Assembly (NCBI GenBank): GCA_963730305.1
Contig: CAVSRB010000001.1
Location: 1-64,000 of the forward strand
Direction of reading: 5' to 3'
DNA length: 64,000 nt
Origin: CAMYMQ01 sp963730305
GTDB taxonomy: Bacteria; Pseudomonadota; Alphaproteobacteria; Bin65
Under the pieces are notes generated by a model that worked only from the letters and a program-made list of their open reading frames with translations, was not told the DNA's origin and searched no databases. Each line of letters opens with the position of its first letter. Position 1 is the first letter of the stretch. This document shows positions 52,639-60,017 of the stretch, piece after piece. The position numbers and the translations under genes are program-made.

Positions 52639-53385
52639 TTGTCAAATTTTTTGGCGAATTGGAAAATAGGGCATCGTCACCGATCGACGGACGCTGCCTT
52701 GGCATCGGATCGTAACCAGATTTTCGGGCGCCACGTCCGCGCCCTGCGCAAGGCGCGCAGCCTCACGCTGGTCGAGCTGGCCGGCGCGTCGGGGCTTGCC
52801 GCCTCGACGCTCTCGAAGGTCGAGAACGGCCACATCTCGCTGACCTACGACAACCTGATCCGGCTGGCCGACGGCCTCGGCGTCGACCTCGCCCACCTGG
52901 TCGACCCGGGCGGAGAGACCCAGCCGTCGCCGGGCGCGCCGCTGGCGCGGTTCACCGTCACGCGGTCCCAGGACCGGCCGCGCCTGCCGGTCGACGTCTA
53001 CGCCTACGAGCCGCTCGTCGCCGGGCTGACCAGCAAGCTGATGGACCCGACCTTCGTGCGCGTTCGCGCGCGACAGGTCGAGGAGTTCCCCCGACTGGTC
53101 TCGCATCCCGGCGAAGAGCTCGTCTTCGTGCTGTCCGGGGCGATCGAGGTCCATACCGAGCATTACGCACCGACGCGGCTGGAGGCCGGCGACTGCGTCT
53201 ATTTCGACGCCAGCATGGGCCATGCCTACGTGACCGTGTCCGAAGAAGATGCGACCATCCTGAACATCTGCGCCGGGGCGCACGGTTCGGAGCCGATCCT
53301 GGAAGCCGTCCGCAACGCGCGCAACGACCGATCTGGTCCAGACAGGCCCGCGATGGTCCCGGAGAAGGCCGAGGAGAAGGCATGA
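52639..53385 (+). CDS. XRE-cupin transcriptional regulator
   Basis: About 230-248 residues. The HTH (residues about 30-85) includes LTLVELAGASGLAASTLSKV and DNLIRLADGLGVDLAHL; the cupin is near 155-225 with HPGEELVFVLSGAIEVHTEH and the small-ligand pocket. The start is uncertain: a TTG at 52,639 gives MSNFLANWKIG, but the conserved part begins near ASDRNQIFGRHVRAL at about 52,702. It overlaps the amidase start by four bases, so it probably controls amidase and neighbours in response to a small effector. Confidence 0.82.
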   Translation: MSNFLANWKIGHRHRSTDAALASDRNQIFGRHVRALRKARSLTLVELAGASGLAASTLSKVENGHISLTYDNLIRLADGLGVDLAHLVDPGGETQPSPGAPLARFTVTRSQDRPRLPVDVYAYEPLVAGLTSKLMDPTFVRVRARQVEEFPRLVSHPGEELVFVLSGAIEVHTEHYAPTRLEAGDCVYFDASMGHAYVTVSEEDATILNICAGAHGSEPILEAVRNARNDRSGPDRPAMVPEKAEEKA

Positions 53386-54833
53386 CACTGACGCCCGAGG
53401 AATACGAAGCCCGCGACGCCATCGGCCTGGCCGAGCTGGTGCGATCCGGCCAGATCAGCGCGGCCGAGCTGTTCGAGACCTTCGTCGCCCGGGTCGACGC
53501 GCTCAATCCGGCGCTCAACGCGGTGATCGAGCCGGTCTTCGACCAGGCCCGCGCCGCCATCGCCGCGGGGCTGCCCGACGGGCCGTTCACCGGCGTGCCC
53601 TACCTGATCAAGAACCTGCACGCCGCCGCCAAGGGCACCGTGCTGTCGAGCGGCAGCCGCTTCGCCGCCGGCAACGTCTGCGACTTCGATACGGAGACGG
53701 TCGCCCGGTTGCGCCGCGCCGGCTTCGTCGTCGCCGGGCGGACCAATTCGCCCGAATTCGGCATGAACGCCTCGACCGAGCCGGCCTTCTACGGCCCGAC
53801 CCACAATCCCTGGAAGCACGGCCATTCGGCGGGCGGCTCGTCGGGCGGGGCGGCCGCCGCGGTCGCCTCGGGCATGCTGCCGGCGACCCACGCCACCGAT
53901 TCCGGCGGCTCGATCCGGATCCCGGCCGGCTGGTGCGGGCTGGTCGGCCTCAAGCCGACCCGCGGCCGCAACCCGACCGGGCCCAACCGCGGCAACGTCG
54001 CCGAAGGGGTCAGTCACGAACACGCGGTCAGCCGCTCGGTCCGCGACACGGCGGCGATCCTCGACGCCACCGCCGGGCCCGACGTGGGCGCGCCCTACTA
54101 CGCCCCGCCGCCGTCGCGGCCGTTCCTCGACGAGGTCGGCGCCGACCCCGGCAAACTGAAGATCGCGCTGTGCACCGAGGCCTTTTCCGGCGCGCCGGTC
54201 GAGCCGGTGTGCAGGGAGGCCGCCGAAGCGACCGCCAAGCTGCTCGCCGACATGGGCCACCACGTCGAGGTCGCCGCGCCCTCGTTCGACGTCAAGAAGA
54301 TGGGCGACGCGATGACCGTCTTCCTGCTGTGCGGCCTGACCGCCCAGGTCGAGACCCTGGCCGCCGCGCGCGGCCGGCCGCCCCAGGAAGACGAGTTCGA
54401 ACCGGTGACCTGGCAGGCGCTGCAGAAGGCGCCGGGCTATCGCGGCATCGACTACGCCCACGCCGTGTCCGCCTTCAACGGCGAGGTCCGGGCGCTGGCC
54501 CGCTTCTTCCGCGACTACGACCTGCTGGTCACGCCGACCGCCGCCACGCCGGCGCCCAAGCTGGGCGTGATGTCGACCCAGGTCGACGACGCCATGGCCT
54601 TCATGACCATGGTCTATTCGCTGTGCCCGTTCACCTCGGCCTTCAACGGCACCGGCCAGCCGGCGATCAGCCTGCCGATGCACTGGACCGACGACGGCCT
54701 GCCGGTCGGTGTCCAGATCGTCGCCCGCTACGCCGAGGATGCGCTGTTGCTGCGGGTCGCCGCCCGGCTCGAAGAGGCGAAACCGTGGTTCGGCAAGCGC
54801 CCGCAGGCAGCGCCGGAGCCGGCGCTCGCCTGA
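53382..54833 (+). CDS. Amidase-signature family hydrolase
   Basis: 483 residues with the Ser-cisSer-Lys triad: Lys in VPYLIKNLHAAAKG, cis-Ser in AGGSSGGAAAAVASG, nucleophile Ser in ATDSGGSIRIPAGWCGLVG. The signature and C-terminal LTSAFNGTGQPAISLPMHW are complete. It hydrolyses an amide to acid and ammonia; substrate unknown (aliphatic, aryl or indole-acetamide types all fit). The last gene of the plus-strand group and overlapping the 16-bp repeat after its stop. Together with the aminotransferase and the lactonase-like enzyme it suggests stepwise breakdown of a nitrogen-containing compound imported by the TRAP system. Confidence 0.9.
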   Translation: MTLTPEEYEARDAIGLAELVRSGQISAAELFETFVARVDALNPALNAVIEPVFDQARAAIAAGLPDGPFTGVPYLIKNLHAAAKGTVLSSGSRFAAGNVCDFDTETVARLRRAGFVVAGRTNSPEFGMNASTEPAFYGPTHNPWKHGHSAGGSSGGAAAAVASGMLPATHATDSGGSIRIPAGWCGLVGLKPTRGRNPTGPNRGNVAEGVSHEHAVSRSVRDTAAILDATAGPDVGAPYYAPPPSRPFLDEVGADPGKLKIALCTEAFSGAPVEPVCREAAEATAKLLADMGHHVEVAAPSFDVKKMGDAMTVFLLCGLTAQVETLAAARGRPPQEDEFEPVTWQALQKAPGYRGIDYAHAVSAFNGEVRALARFFRDYDLLVTPTAATPAPKLGVMSTQVDDAMAFMTMVYSLCPFTSAFNGTGQPAISLPMHWTDDGLPVGVQIVARYAEDALLLRVAARLEEAKPWFGKRPQAAPEPALA

Positions 54834-54870
54834 CCCGCCATTCGCCTGACCCGCCATTCGCCTGACCCGA
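54827..54870 (+). repeat. 16-bp tandem repeat at the amidase stop codon
   Basis: CGCCTGACCCGCCATT occurs at 54,827-54,842 and 54,843-54,858 and again in part (CGCCTGACCCGA) from 54,859. The amidase TGA is inside the first copy. Confidence 0.8.
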
Positions 54871-54885
54871 CGGTCGCCGCGAAGA

Positions 54886-54992
54886 TCCCTCGATACGCCC
54901 GCTTCGCGGGCTACTCGGGATGAGGCGAACTATTTGGAATCCAATACATTCCTCATCCCGAGTAGCGTTGCGCAGCAACGCGTATCGAGGGA
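54886..54992. repeat. Long inverted repeat between convergent genes
   Basis: TCCCTCGATACG (54,886-54,897) and CGTATCGAGGGA (54,981-54,992) are the outer arms; next come CTACTCGGGATGAGG and CCTCATCCCGAGTAG as inner arms, each flanked by a small hairpin (CCCGCTTCGCGGG and GTTGCGCAGCAAC). The centre is about 20 AT-rich bases. It resembles REP/extragenic palindromic elements and can act as a bidirectional terminator between amidase and azoR. Confidence 0.8.
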
Positions 54993-54994
54993 CG

Positions 54995-55606
54995 TCAGGC
55001 GGCCAGCCGCTCGGTGATCTGCCGTTCGGCAGACGCGACCGCCTCGTCCCGCCGCTCCGGGCTGATCGCCAGACCCTCGGCACGGACGTACTCGACGTCG
55101 GTAATGCCGAAGAAGCCGAAGATCGTGCGCAGGTAGGGCTCCTGGAAATCGGCCGCGGCGCACGGCGTGCCGGTGCTGTAGTCGCCGCCGCGCGACGAGA
55201 CGATGGTCACCTGCTTGCCGCCGGCGAGGCCCTCGGGGCCGGTTTCGGTGTAGCGGAAGGTCTTGCCGGCGACCGCGAGCCGGTCGATCCAGGCCTTGAG
55301 CTGGCTGGAGATCGAGAAATTATACATCGGCGCGCCGACCACGACGACGTCGGCGTCGAGGAACTCCGCCAGCGCCTGCTCGCTCGCCGACAGGTCGCCG
55401 GCCAGCTCGGCCGGGGCGTCCGCCCCGTTGCGCTGGACCGCGACCAGCGCGCCCGACAGGTGGTCCAGCGGCTCGGCGGCGAGGTCGCGGTAGGTCACGG
55501 TCAGGTCGGGGTGCTGCCGGCGCCATTGGTCGACGACCGCCGCGGTCAGCCGGCGCGACACCGAATTTTCACCCAGAATGCTCGAATCGACGTGCAGGAG
55601 TTTCAT
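54995..55606 (-). CDS. azoR: FMN-dependent NADH-azoreductase
   Basis: 203 residues, flavodoxin-like. FMN phosphate loop HVDSSILGENSVSRRLT, FMN ring contact APMYNFSISSQLKAWIDRL and SSRGGDYSTGTPC identify AzoR. It reduces azo bonds and quinones with NADH. Start at 55,606 with MKLLHVDSSILG; an earlier frame start at 55,645 has no signal. It is divergent from a LysR regulator with a shared operator, so quinone or azo stress probably induces it. Confidence 0.92.
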   Translation of the reverse strand: MKLLHVDSSILGENSVSRRLTAAVVDQWRRQHPDLTVTYRDLAAEPLDHLSGALVAVQRNGADAPAELAGDLSASEQALAEFLDADVVVVGAPMYNFSISSQLKAWIDRLAVAGKTFRYTETGPEGLAGGKQVTIVSSRGGDYSTGTPCAAADFQEPYLRTIFGFFGITDVEYVRAEGLAISPERRDEAVASAERQITERLAA

Positions 55607-55695
55607 GTGAGGCTTCCGTTCCAATGGGTGGCGTGTTGACGCCAATGAACCTAATTTCGGAACGAAGCTGGATTAGATGCTGAATATTGAACTCA

Positions 55696-55715
55696 TCGTT
55701 CTATCAATAGAACGA
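55696..55715. promoter_or_regulatory. LysR operator between azoR and lysR
   Basis: TCGTTCTAT-CA-ATAGAACGA, perfect 9-bp arms with a 2-base centre, 18 bases before the LysR start. It contains the T-N11-A core expected of LysR sites and the opposite gene azoR begins 90 bases away. Confidence 0.8.
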
Positions 55716-55732
55716 ATTTACCTGGATCGAGC

Positions 55733-56701
55733 ATGCAAGACCTCAACGACCTCGCCTATTTCGCCGCCGTCGTGACCCATCGCGGCTTCGCCCCGGCGGC
55801 GCGCGCGCTGAAGGTGCCAAAGTCCAAGCTGAGCCGCCGGGTCGCGCGGTTGGAGGCGGATCTCGGCGTCCGTTTGCTCGAACGCTCGACCCGCCGGTTC
55901 CGGGTCACGGATATCGGCCGCGAGCTCTACAGCCACTGCGAGACGATCCTCGCCGAAGCCGACGCGGCGGCCGACGTGGTCGCCCGGGCGCGGGCCGAGC
56001 CGGCCGGGCTGGTGCGGGTGAGCTGCCCGACCGCCTATCCGGCGACCATCATGGCGGCGATCCTGCCCGAGTTCCTGACCGCCTACCCGCTGGTGCGGAT
56101 CCAGCTCGTCGCGACCAACCACCCGGTCGACCTGATCGAGGAGCGGGTCGACGTCGCTTTCCGCGTCCGCACACGGCTCGACGAGGACACCAGCCTGATG
56201 ATGCGGAGCTTCGGCCACGGCACCGCCTATCTTGTGGCCAGCCCGGACTATGTCCGCTGGCACGGCGAGCCGGCGACGCCCGGCGATATCCCGCGCTTCG
56301 CGACCCTGTCGCATACCGAGGAGCCCGGCCCCGCCGCGTGGAGCCTGTCCGGTCCCGAGGGCGCGACGGTCACCGTGCGCCACGAGCCGCGGCTGGCGGC
56401 GACCGATTTCGCCCTGCTCGACCACGCCGCCTGCGCCGGCATGGGCATCGCCATGCTGCCCGACCACGTGAGCGATGCGAGCCTGCGCGCGGGCCGCCTG
56501 CACCGGGTGCTGCCCGAGTGGACGGGGCCGGAATCGACCATCCACATGGTCTTCACCGCCCGGCGCGGCCTGCTGCCCGCCGTGCGCGCCTTCATCGACC
56601 ACGCCGCCGACGCCGTGCCCCGGGCGCTGAACCGCTGCCGCGCGATCGCCGCGGCCGAGGCGCTCCGCAGCGACGAGGTGCGCCCGACCGCGACGAACTA
56701 G
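55733..56701 (+). CDS. LysR-family regulator, divergent from azoR
   Basis: 322 residues. HTH (about 5-60): AVVTHRGFAPAARALKVPKS and KLSRRVARLEADLGVRL. Effector-binding domain with VRVSCPTAYPATIMAAILPE and AGMGIAMLPDHV. Placement next to azoR and the operator between them fits the arrangement of known azoR/LysR pairs. It probably senses quinones or electrophiles. The last 25 residues (AAAEALRSDEVRPTATN) are not conserved in LysR family. Confidence 0.92.
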   Translation: MQDLNDLAYFAAVVTHRGFAPAARALKVPKSKLSRRVARLEADLGVRLLERSTRRFRVTDIGRELYSHCETILAEADAAADVVARARAEPAGLVRVSCPTAYPATIMAAILPEFLTAYPLVRIQLVATNHPVDLIEERVDVAFRVRTRLDEDTSLMMRSFGHGTAYLVASPDYVRWHGEPATPGDIPRFATLSHTEEPGPAAWSLSGPEGATVTVRHEPRLAATDFALLDHAACAGMGIAMLPDHVSDASLRAGRLHRVLPEWTGPESTIHMVFTARRGLLPAVRAFIDHAADAVPRALNRCRAIAAAEALRSDEVRPTATN

Positions 56702-56774
56702 GTGTTTATTCCTTGATTGTGGGGGCCGCCGTGGTCATCTTTCATCGACGGCCGTCGGCGCGCTGCCGCGGCAA

Positions 56775-56947
56775 CGCCGACACATGATGACAAATGATGA
56801 CATCCGATGACGTTTGGGGCGATCGGCGCGGCGGGCGCGGGTCCGACCTGACGCGACCTGACAAAACCTGACCTTTCGGTCCCCCCACCCGGGCCGCTGG
56901 TCTCGTCGATGATGACAAATGCCGACACATGATGACATTTGATGACA
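56775..56947 (+). promoter_or_regulatory. Array of 10-bp-phased TGAC-containing repeats before the SDR gene
   Basis: Three clusters share a TGAC or GAC core at exact 10-base spacing. Cluster A: CGCCGACA 56,775, TGATGACA 56,785, TGATGACA 56,795, CGATGACG 56,805. Cluster B: ACCTGAC at 56,846, 56,856 and 56,866. Cluster C: TGATGACA 56,910, TGCCGACA 56,920, TGATGACA 56,930, TGATGACA 56,940. One copy per helical turn places all on the same DNA face. Function is not known. Confidence 0.7.
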
Positions 56948-56980
56948 AGCGAACGGCACACCTAGACCGAGGGAGGAACG

Positions 56981-57748
56981 ATGCGCGGACTGAAGGGCAA
57001 GGCGGTGGTGATCACGGGCGCGGCGGGCGGCTTCGGCCGGGCGCTGACCCGGCGGTTCGCCGAGGAAGGCTGCACGCTCGGCCTGCTCGACCTCGACGCC
57101 GAGGGCGCCGAGGAAGCGGCTGCGGCGGCCCGGGACCTGGGCGTTGAAGCGCATCCCTACGCGGTCGACATCACCGACTACGACGCGGTCGTCGCCGCGG
57201 TCGGCGCGTTCCACCAGGCCGCGGGCTCGGTCGACGTGCTGGTCAACAACGCCGGCTTCGACCAGTTCGCCTTCTTCCTCGATACCGATCCCGCGTTCTG
57301 GGACAAGGTGATCGCGATCAACCTCAAGGGGCCGATCCACCTGCACCACGCCTGCCTCAAGATCATGGCCGAGCAGAAATCGGGCCGGGTGATCAATATC
57401 GCCTCGGACGCGGGCCGGGTCGGCTCGTCGGGCGAATCGGTCTATTCGGCGTGCAAGGGCGGGATCATCGCCTTCACCAAGACGATGGCGCGCGAGATGG
57501 CGCGCTCGGGCGTGCTGGTCAACTGCGTCAGTCCGGGGCCGGCCGACACCGCCTTGTTCCACTCGTTCATCGGCGAGGGCGAGGCCGGCCAGAAGGTCCA
57601 CGCCGCGCTCGAACGCTCGATCCCGCTGCGCCGGATCGCCCAGCCGGACGACCTGCCCGGGATGGTCGCGTTCCTGGCTTCGGACGACGCCGGCTACATC
57701 ACCGGCCAGGTGATCAGCGTCTCCGGCGGCCTGACCATGGCCGGGTAG
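56981..57748 (+). CDS. Short-chain dehydrogenase/reductase
   Basis: 255 residues from MRGLKGKAVVITGAAGGFGR, with GAGGGAGGAACG upstream. NAD(P) loop TGAAGGFGRA, NNAGFDQ, catalytic Ser in INIASDAGR, Tyr-x3-Lys in YSACKGGIIAF, and the substrate-side VSPGPADT. The closest functional group by motif is 2-hydroxy-acyl/cyclohexane-carboxyl-CoA dehydrogenase-like or 3-oxoacyl reductase, but this is not decisive. It is monocistronic and stands immediately behind the phased repeat array, which probably controls it. Confidence 0.9.
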   Translation: MRGLKGKAVVITGAAGGFGRALTRRFAEEGCTLGLLDLDAEGAEEAAAAARDLGVEAHPYAVDITDYDAVVAAVGAFHQAAGSVDVLVNNAGFDQFAFFLDTDPAFWDKVIAINLKGPIHLHHACLKIMAEQKSGRVINIASDAGRVGSSGESVYSACKGGIIAFTKTMAREMARSGVLVNCVSPGPADTALFHSFIGEGEAGQKVHAALERSIPLRRIAQPDDLPGMVAFLASDDAGYITGQVISVSGGLTMAG

Positions 57749-57785
57749 CGGAAGCGGATGTTATTGGAATCTGTGGGGAAAGTGG

Positions 57786-57860
57786 GGCGAGCGATGGGAT
57801 TTGAACCCACGACCCCCTGGACCACAACCAGGTGCTCTAACCAACTGAGCTACGCCCGCC
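57786..57860 (-). tRNA. tRNA-His (GTG)
   Basis: Minus strand: acceptor GCGGGCG pairs with CGCTCGC (one G-T), with the extra 5' G (position -1) and discriminator C that are specific to tRNA-His. Anticodon arm CCTGG-TTGTGGT-CCAGG holds GTG. 3' CCA is not encoded. Confidence 0.97.
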
Positions 57861-57962
57861 GCAAGCGCCCGCAATGGGGCGGAAGAGGCCTGTATCTACG
57901 CATTGCGCCGGGGCCGGTCAAGGACGACCCGACGATCGGGCGGCAACGCCGGGCCCGGCGCC

Positions 57963-59222
57963 CTACTCCCGGTCGAGCAGGGCCGGCTTGCCGCTGTCGA
58001 CCAGGGTGACCACGCCGTCGCGCACGGCGCAGCGCGCCGCCTTCGAGGCGATGTCGAAGAAGCCGCCGACGGACCGGGGATCGCGCCGGTCGATCCGGCT
58101 GGTCCCGGTCAGGCGCACCTGCCGGCCGTCGCGCGCCTTGCTGTAGACCACGGTTGCGCCGAAGTAGCGCAGCTTGGGCAGGCGGATGCGCAGGGCGACG
58201 ACGGTCTTGCCGCCGCGCCGGGTGACCCGGCGGGCGACGACAACCGGGTCGCCCTTGGCCGTGCCGAAGCCACGGTGGACCTTGCCGTCGCCGAGCGTGA
58301 CGCCCCACTGGGTCAGCGGCGCGCCGAAGGTCTCGCAGTCGATGTCGGGATAGGGGCCGACCCAGAGCTCGAGATGGTCCTGGCGGACCCAGCTCCGGGC
58401 CGTGGTCCGGATGTGGCGGTCGACGACCGTGACCAGCAGGTCGCGCTTGCCGACGGCGAGGATGCGGATCACGGCGCCGTCCGGCGTGGGCGTGCCGTAG
58501 ACGGTGTAGCCGGGCTTGGCCGATTCGCGGATGGTCAGCGCGCAGGACCCGAGGATCGGCGCGGTGTCGCCGGCCAGCGCCGGTGCCTCGGTCAGCCGCG
58601 GGATCAGCAGGCTCCGGTAGGTCGCCGCGGACGGGACGCAGCCCATCTCCTCGAACGGCTTGCCGCCGCGCTTGCACTGCTTGGGCCGCATCGCGCGGGT
58701 GCCTTGGAACCGGGTCCAGCTCCAGCGCGTGATCGAGAAGCCGGGCGCGAGGGTGTGCCAGGAGCAGGTGCGCTCGCCGAGCACCTTGAGCGGCACGAGC
58801 TGGATCGTGCGCGTGACGTCCCAGCGCCAGGCCGAGCCGCCGTTCTGGACGTGGACCAGCCGGTTGGCGGCGACCTTGAGCTGGTCGTCGCCGACCCCGG
58901 CGGCGCCGTAGCCGTCGTTGCACAGGAGCATGATCTTGCGCGCCTTCCGGCCAGGGCCGGTGCCGACCACCACCCACAGCTCGCGGCCCGTGGGTGGACA
59001 GGTCCCGGCGACCGATTTGTAGTCGCGCTTGACCGGAACGGCGAGCTCGACCACGCGGATCGGCAGGCCCTGCGCGGTGCGCCCGGCGGGATAGGTCTTG
59101 GCCACGGAGCAGCCCGGCCGTCCCTTGCACAGGCCGGCAAGCCCGGCCGGCGCCTGCGCCTGGGCGGCGACCGGCGTCAACGCCAGCAGCGATGCGGCGA
59201 GCAAGCCGGTTGTGATCCTCAT
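57963..59222 (-). CDS. Secreted protein of unknown function
   Basis: I do not recognise this 419-residue protein. Residues 1-24 are a signal peptide (TTGLLAASLLALTPVAAQAQA). It is rich in beta strand and has eight or more Cys (LCKGRPGCS, LLCNDGYG, RTCSWH, KQCKRGG, MGCVPS, GSCALT, DCETFG, RCAVRD), probably four disulfides, so it is likely periplasmic or extracellular. No catalytic motif is obvious. It overlaps the crotonase stop by four bases (ATGA), which is an odd partner for a secreted protein. A tentative idea is a bacterial envelope lectin-like or enzyme-inhibitor fold. Confidence 0.65.
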   Translation of the reverse strand: MRITTGLLAASLLALTPVAAQAQAPAGLAGLCKGRPGCSVAKTYPAGRTAQGLPIRVVELAVPVKRDYKSVAGTCPPTGRELWVVVGTGPGRKARKIMLLCNDGYGAAGVGDDQLKVAANRLVHVQNGGSAWRWDVTRTIQLVPLKVLGERTCSWHTLAPGFSITRWSWTRFQGTRAMRPKQCKRGGKPFEEMGCVPSAATYRSLLIPRLTEAPALAGDTAPILGSCALTIRESAKPGYTVYGTPTPDGAVIRILAVGKRDLLVTVVDRHIRTTARSWVRQDHLELWVGPYPDIDCETFGAPLTQWGVTLGDGKVHRGFGTAKGDPVVVARRVTRRGGKTVVALRIRLPKLRYFGATVVYSKARDGRQVRLTGTSRIDRRDPRSVGGFFDIASKAARCAVRDGVVTLVDSGKPALLDRE

Positions 59223-60004
59223 TCGCCGCTGCCTCCTTGCTTCGCCGCCGGGAAGTTGTCGGCGGTGCGCGCGCGCCAGTCGCCGGCGATCATCACCTCC
59301 ATCAGCGCGTCGATCTCGCGCGTCAGCGCGTCCTCGAGGCCGGCGCGGAAGCCGCCGATCACGGTGCGCTTCATCGCCGCGCGCGCCGCTGACGGATAGC
59401 CGGCGATCCGCTGCGCCAGGTCCTGCGCCGCCGCCAGCCCCGCGCCCGGCTCGGCGACCCGCGAGACCAGGCCGCGGCCGTGCAGGGTCTCGGCGTCGTA
59501 GCGGTCGCCCGAATAGAGGATGTCGTTGGCCGCCGGGCCGCCGGCCCATAGCGGCAGCAGGTACGTCATGCCGCCGCTGACGAACAGGCCGTGGGCCAGC
59601 TCCGGGAAGAAGCCCTTGGCGCCCTTCTCCCACACCGACAGGTCGCAGTTCATCGGCCAGGAGAAGGCGCCGCCGACGGCCCAGCCGGCGACCGCGGCGA
59701 CCACCGGCGTCTCGCCCAACATGATGTGACGGGTGACGTCCTGCAGCGTCTCCAGGAAGCCGCGCAGGACGTCGAGGTCGCTGGTGTCCTGCTCCTGCTG
59801 CTCGACCAGGTCGTCGCCGGCGCAGAAGGCGCGGCCGGCGCCGGTCAGCACGATCGCGGCGACCCCGGCATCGGCTTGTGCCGCCGCGAGCGCCCCGTTG
59901 AGGTCGTCCATCAGCTCTTCGGTGATCGCGTTGAGCCGGTGCGGCCGGTTCAGCGTGATCGTCCGGACCGCGCCGTCGTCCTCGACCAGGACCGTGCCTG
60001 CCAT
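59219..60004 (-). CDS. Enoyl-CoA hydratase/isomerase, crotonase family
   Basis: 261 residues. Oxyanion-hole Gly residues in GRAFCAGDDLVEQQ and AVAGWAVGGAFSWPMNCDLS. The catalytic Glu positions hold Glu in FPELAHGLFVSGGMTYLLPL, giving one of the two expected acids. Length and order fit enoyl-CoA hydratase/isomerase of fatty-acid or aromatic degradation. It begins 13 bases after the aminotransferase stop (same strand) and overlaps the secreted-protein gene. Confidence 0.85.
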   Translation of the reverse strand: MAGTVLVEDDGAVRTITLNRPHRLNAITEELMDDLNGALAAAQADAGVAAIVLTGAGRAFCAGDDLVEQQEQDTSDLDVLRGFLETLQDVTRHIMLGETPVVAAVAGWAVGGAFSWPMNCDLSVWEKGAKGFFPELAHGLFVSGGMTYLLPLWAGGPAANDILYSGDRYDAETLHGRGLVSRVAEPGAGLAAAQDLAQRIAGYPSAARAAMKRTVIGGFRAGLEDALTREIDALMEVMIAGDWRARTADNFPAAKQGGSGE

Positions 60005-60017
60005 CGCCGCCTCTCCC

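Noticed and set aside
56775..56947. CRISPR array
   Set aside because: The repeats are only 7-8 bases with 2-3 base gaps and no spacers of CRISPR length; no cas genes in the window.
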